DNA of 53,019 bases. It comes from Streptomyces sp. E2N166. GTDB taxonomy: Bacteria; Actinomycetota; Actinomycetes; Streptomycetales; Streptomycetaceae. The translations under genes and the position numbers were made by a program. Under the pieces are notes generated by a model. That model did no database searches and was not told the DNA's origin. It saw only the letters and a program-made list of their open reading frames with translations. Each line of letters starts with the position of its first letter. Positions within the stretch are counted from its first letter, which is position 1. Of this stretch, positions 51,643-53,019 are shown piece after piece. The stretch is taken from positions 147,557 to 200,575 of the forward strand of contig NZ_RAIF01000018.1 in the NCBI RefSeq assembly GCF_003671715.1, in the 5' to 3' direction.

Positions 51643-51975
51643 GTGCCGACGTACCAGTACCAGTGCACCGAGTGCGGCGAGGGCCTCGAGGCGGTGCAGA
51701 AGTTCACCGACGACGCCCTGACCGAGTGCCCGAACTGCCAGGGCCGCCTGAAGAAGGTGTTCTCGGCGGTCGGCATCGTCTTCAAGGGCTCCGGCTTCTA
51801 CCGCAACGACAGCCGCGGCAGCTCGTCCAGCAGCTCGACCGCGTCGAAGTCCTCCGCGTCCTCGACGTCCTCTTCTTCGTCGAAGTCGTCGGACTCCGGT
51901 TCGTCGTCGGGCTCCGGTTCGTCGTCGGGATCGTCGAGTTCCGGCAGCTCCTCCTCCAGCACCACCGCCGCGTAA
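51643..51975 (+). CDS. FmdB-family zinc-ribbon protein, Ruc-like chaperone candidate
   Basis: This 110-residue cytosolic protein has a four-Cys zinc ribbon at C8, C11, C29 and C32 ('YQCTECGEGLEAVQKF' and 'ECPNCQGRLKKVFS'). The 'VGIVFKGSGFYRND' segment follows, and then a Ser-rich low-complexity tail of about 50 residues. This is the FmdB family. Its M. tuberculosis member Rv0991c (Ruc) is a redox-controlled chaperone induced by heat shock and under HrcA. The CIRCE element before this gene makes the same role likely here. Ser residues replace the charged disordered tail of Ruc. The GTG start lies six bases after GGAGGA. Confidence 0.9.
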   Translation: MPTYQYQCTECGEGLEAVQKFTDDALTECPNCQGRLKKVFSAVGIVFKGSGFYRNDSRGSSSSSSTASKSSASSTSSSSSKSSDSGSSSGSGSSSGSSSSGSSSSSTTAA

Positions 51976-51996
51976 GGCCCATCAGGACTTCTTACG

Positions 51997-52026
51997 GGAC
52001 CCTGTCGTCGTCCGACGACGGGGTCC
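51997..52026. terminator. Terminator after the FmdB-type gene
   Basis: GGACCCTGTCGTCG and CGACGACGGGGTCC form a 14-base-pair stem with one G-U type pair and a two-base loop. It is followed by a TTTT after six bases. Confidence 0.8.
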
Positions 52027-52046
52027 TCGGCGTTTTCCGGGGCGGC

Positions 52047-52052
52047 TAGGGT
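52047..52052 (+). promoter_or_regulatory. Putative -10 box, leaderless start of mtnP
   Basis: TAGGGT lies six bases before the ATG at 52059. Confidence 0.45.
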
Positions 52053-52058
52053 GCGGGC

Positions 52059-52910
52059 ATGGCGAACAAGGCGAACAAGGTGGATGCCGAGATCGGCGTG
52101 ATCGGCGGCTCGGGTTTCTACTCGTTCCTCGACGACGTGACCGAGGTCGAGGTGGAGACCCCGTACGGGCCGCCCAGCGACTCCCTCTTCCTCGGCGAGG
52201 TCGCCGGCCGGCGGGTCGCCTTCCTCCCCCGGCACGGGCGCGGCCACCATCTGCCGCCGCACCGCATCAACTACCGGGCCAACCTGTGGGCGCTGCGGTC
52301 GGTCGGCGCGCGCCAGGTCCTCGGCCCGTGCGCGGTCGGCGGCCTGCGCCCCGAGTACGGGCCGGGCACCCTGCTGGTGCCGGACCAGTTCGTCGACCGT
52401 ACGAAGACCCGGCCGTCGACGTACTTCGACGGGCTGCCGATGCCCGACGGCACGGTGCCCAACGTGGTGCACGTGTCGCTGGCCGACCCCTACTGCCCGA
52501 CCGGTCGGGCCGCCGCGCTGAAGGCGGCCCGGGGGCTGGACTGGGAGCCCGTGGACGGCGGCACCCTGGTCGTGGTCGAGGGGCCGCGCTTCGGGACCCG
52601 CGCGGAGTCCTTGTGGCACCGGGCACAGGGCTGGTCGGTGGTGGGCATGACCGGCCATCCCGAGGCGGCGCTCGCCCGTGAGCTGGAGCTCTGCTACACC
52701 TCGCTGACCCTCGTCACCGACCTCGACGCCGGTGCGGAGAGCGGCGAGGGCGTTTCGCACGAGGAGGTACTGCGGGTGTTCGCGGCGAACGTGGACCGGC
52801 TGCGGGGCGTCCTGTTCGACGCGGTGGCCGCGCTGCCGGCGACCGGGGCCCGGGACTGCACGTGCGGGGCTGCGCTTGGCGGGATGGATCCGGGGCTCAC
52901 GCTGCCGTAG
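52059..52910 (+). CDS. mtnP: S-methyl-5'-thioadenosine phosphorylase
   Basis: This enzyme phosphorolyses methylthioadenosine to adenine and methylthioribose-1-phosphate in the methionine salvage pathway. The 283-residue protein carries the MTAP motifs 'IGVIGGSGFYSF' (phosphate loop), 'LPRHGRGHHLPPHRINYRANLWAL', 'VEGPRFGTRAESLWHR' and 'VGMTGHPEAALARELELCY', with the Asp in 'LVTDLDAGAE'. The C terminus has a CTCG pair of Cys, common in actinobacterial and archaeal enzymes. A purine phosphorylase function cannot be ruled out. The ATG has a TAGGGT box six bases before it. After it, bases 52911-53019 are G-rich repeats without a gene that I can support. Confidence 0.93.
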   Translation: MANKANKVDAEIGVIGGSGFYSFLDDVTEVEVETPYGPPSDSLFLGEVAGRRVAFLPRHGRGHHLPPHRINYRANLWALRSVGARQVLGPCAVGGLRPEYGPGTLLVPDQFVDRTKTRPSTYFDGLPMPDGTVPNVVHVSLADPYCPTGRAAALKAARGLDWEPVDGGTLVVVEGPRFGTRAESLWHRAQGWSVVGMTGHPEAALARELELCYTSLTLVTDLDAGAESGEGVSHEEVLRVFAANVDRLRGVLFDAVAALPATGARDCTCGAALGGMDPGLTLP

Positions 52911-53019
52911 CCGCGGGGCCGTGCCGATCGGGGGGTGGTGCCGGGGCGGCCGGGTGGTGGCTTCGGTGGCGACTGGGGCGGCCGGGTGCGGGCGTCGGCG
53001 GGCGACTGGGGCAGCCAGG

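Overview
The window is a 53 kb chromosomal segment of a Streptomyces (high-GC, sporulating actinomycete). Three things show this: G/C-saturated third codon positions, an SsgA-like sporulation protein with the features of SsgE, and many genes with a TANNNT -10 box six or seven bases before a start codon that has no ribosome binding site (leaderless mRNAs). There is no phage, insertion sequence, CRISPR array or biosynthetic cluster. The only RNA gene seen is one tRNA-Ala(CGC).

Layout. 1-6 kb: two paralogous membrane-anchored PQQ-type beta-propeller proteins and an Uup-type ABC-F ATPase, all on the minus strand. 6-12.5 kb: a Uma2-family nuclease, then the conserved minus-strand series of a zinc-ribbon protein, tatD, an RpfB-type resuscitation factor, ksgA and ispE, with rsmI just upstream. 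12.5-18 kb: protein O-mannosyltransferase and two tandem class B penicillin-binding proteins. 18-21 kb: ssgE and a divergent three-gene ECF metal transporter with a perfect match to the Nur (nickel regulator) box at its promoter. 21-31 kb: a serine hydrolase, a DUF1876 protein, an EamA transporter, a YbaK-type deacylase, an MMPL exporter with its TetR regulator, and a tricorn protease. 31-36 kb: a three-gene minus-strand operon (Baeyer-Villiger-type monooxygenase, alpha/beta hydrolase, SDR) divergent from a MerR regulator, then exonuclease III and two surface or modification genes. 38.8-45 kb: tRNA-Ala, then galU-glp(moeA)-moaC-moaB-rimJ and glpR, facing a 5-formyl-THF cyclo-ligase. 45-53 kb: a penicillin acylase, a K+/H+ antiporter, an MFS transporter, a heat-shock-type FmdB/Ruc zinc protein behind a CIRCE operator, and MTA phosphorylase.

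How it hangs together. Twelve genes (ruc/fmdB, 5-FCL, galU, moeA/glp, rimJ, glpR, pmt, rsmI, tatD, rpfB, ksgA, ispE) are, from my knowledge of M. tuberculosis H37Rv, the same set that lies between Rv0991c and Rv1011. The window is thus an ancestral actinobacterial block split by about 26 kb of Streptomyces-specific genes. Much of the content concerns the cell envelope and growth: UDP-glucose, O-mannosylation, PBPs, Rpf, an LAXTG surface protein, SsgE and the gephyrin-like Glp/GlpR pair. The most interesting signals are the Glp/GlpR module, the CIRCE-controlled Ruc-like gene, the Nur-box leaderless nickel ECF operon, a duplicated 5' end of exonuclease III, and several perfect palindromes in divergent promoters.
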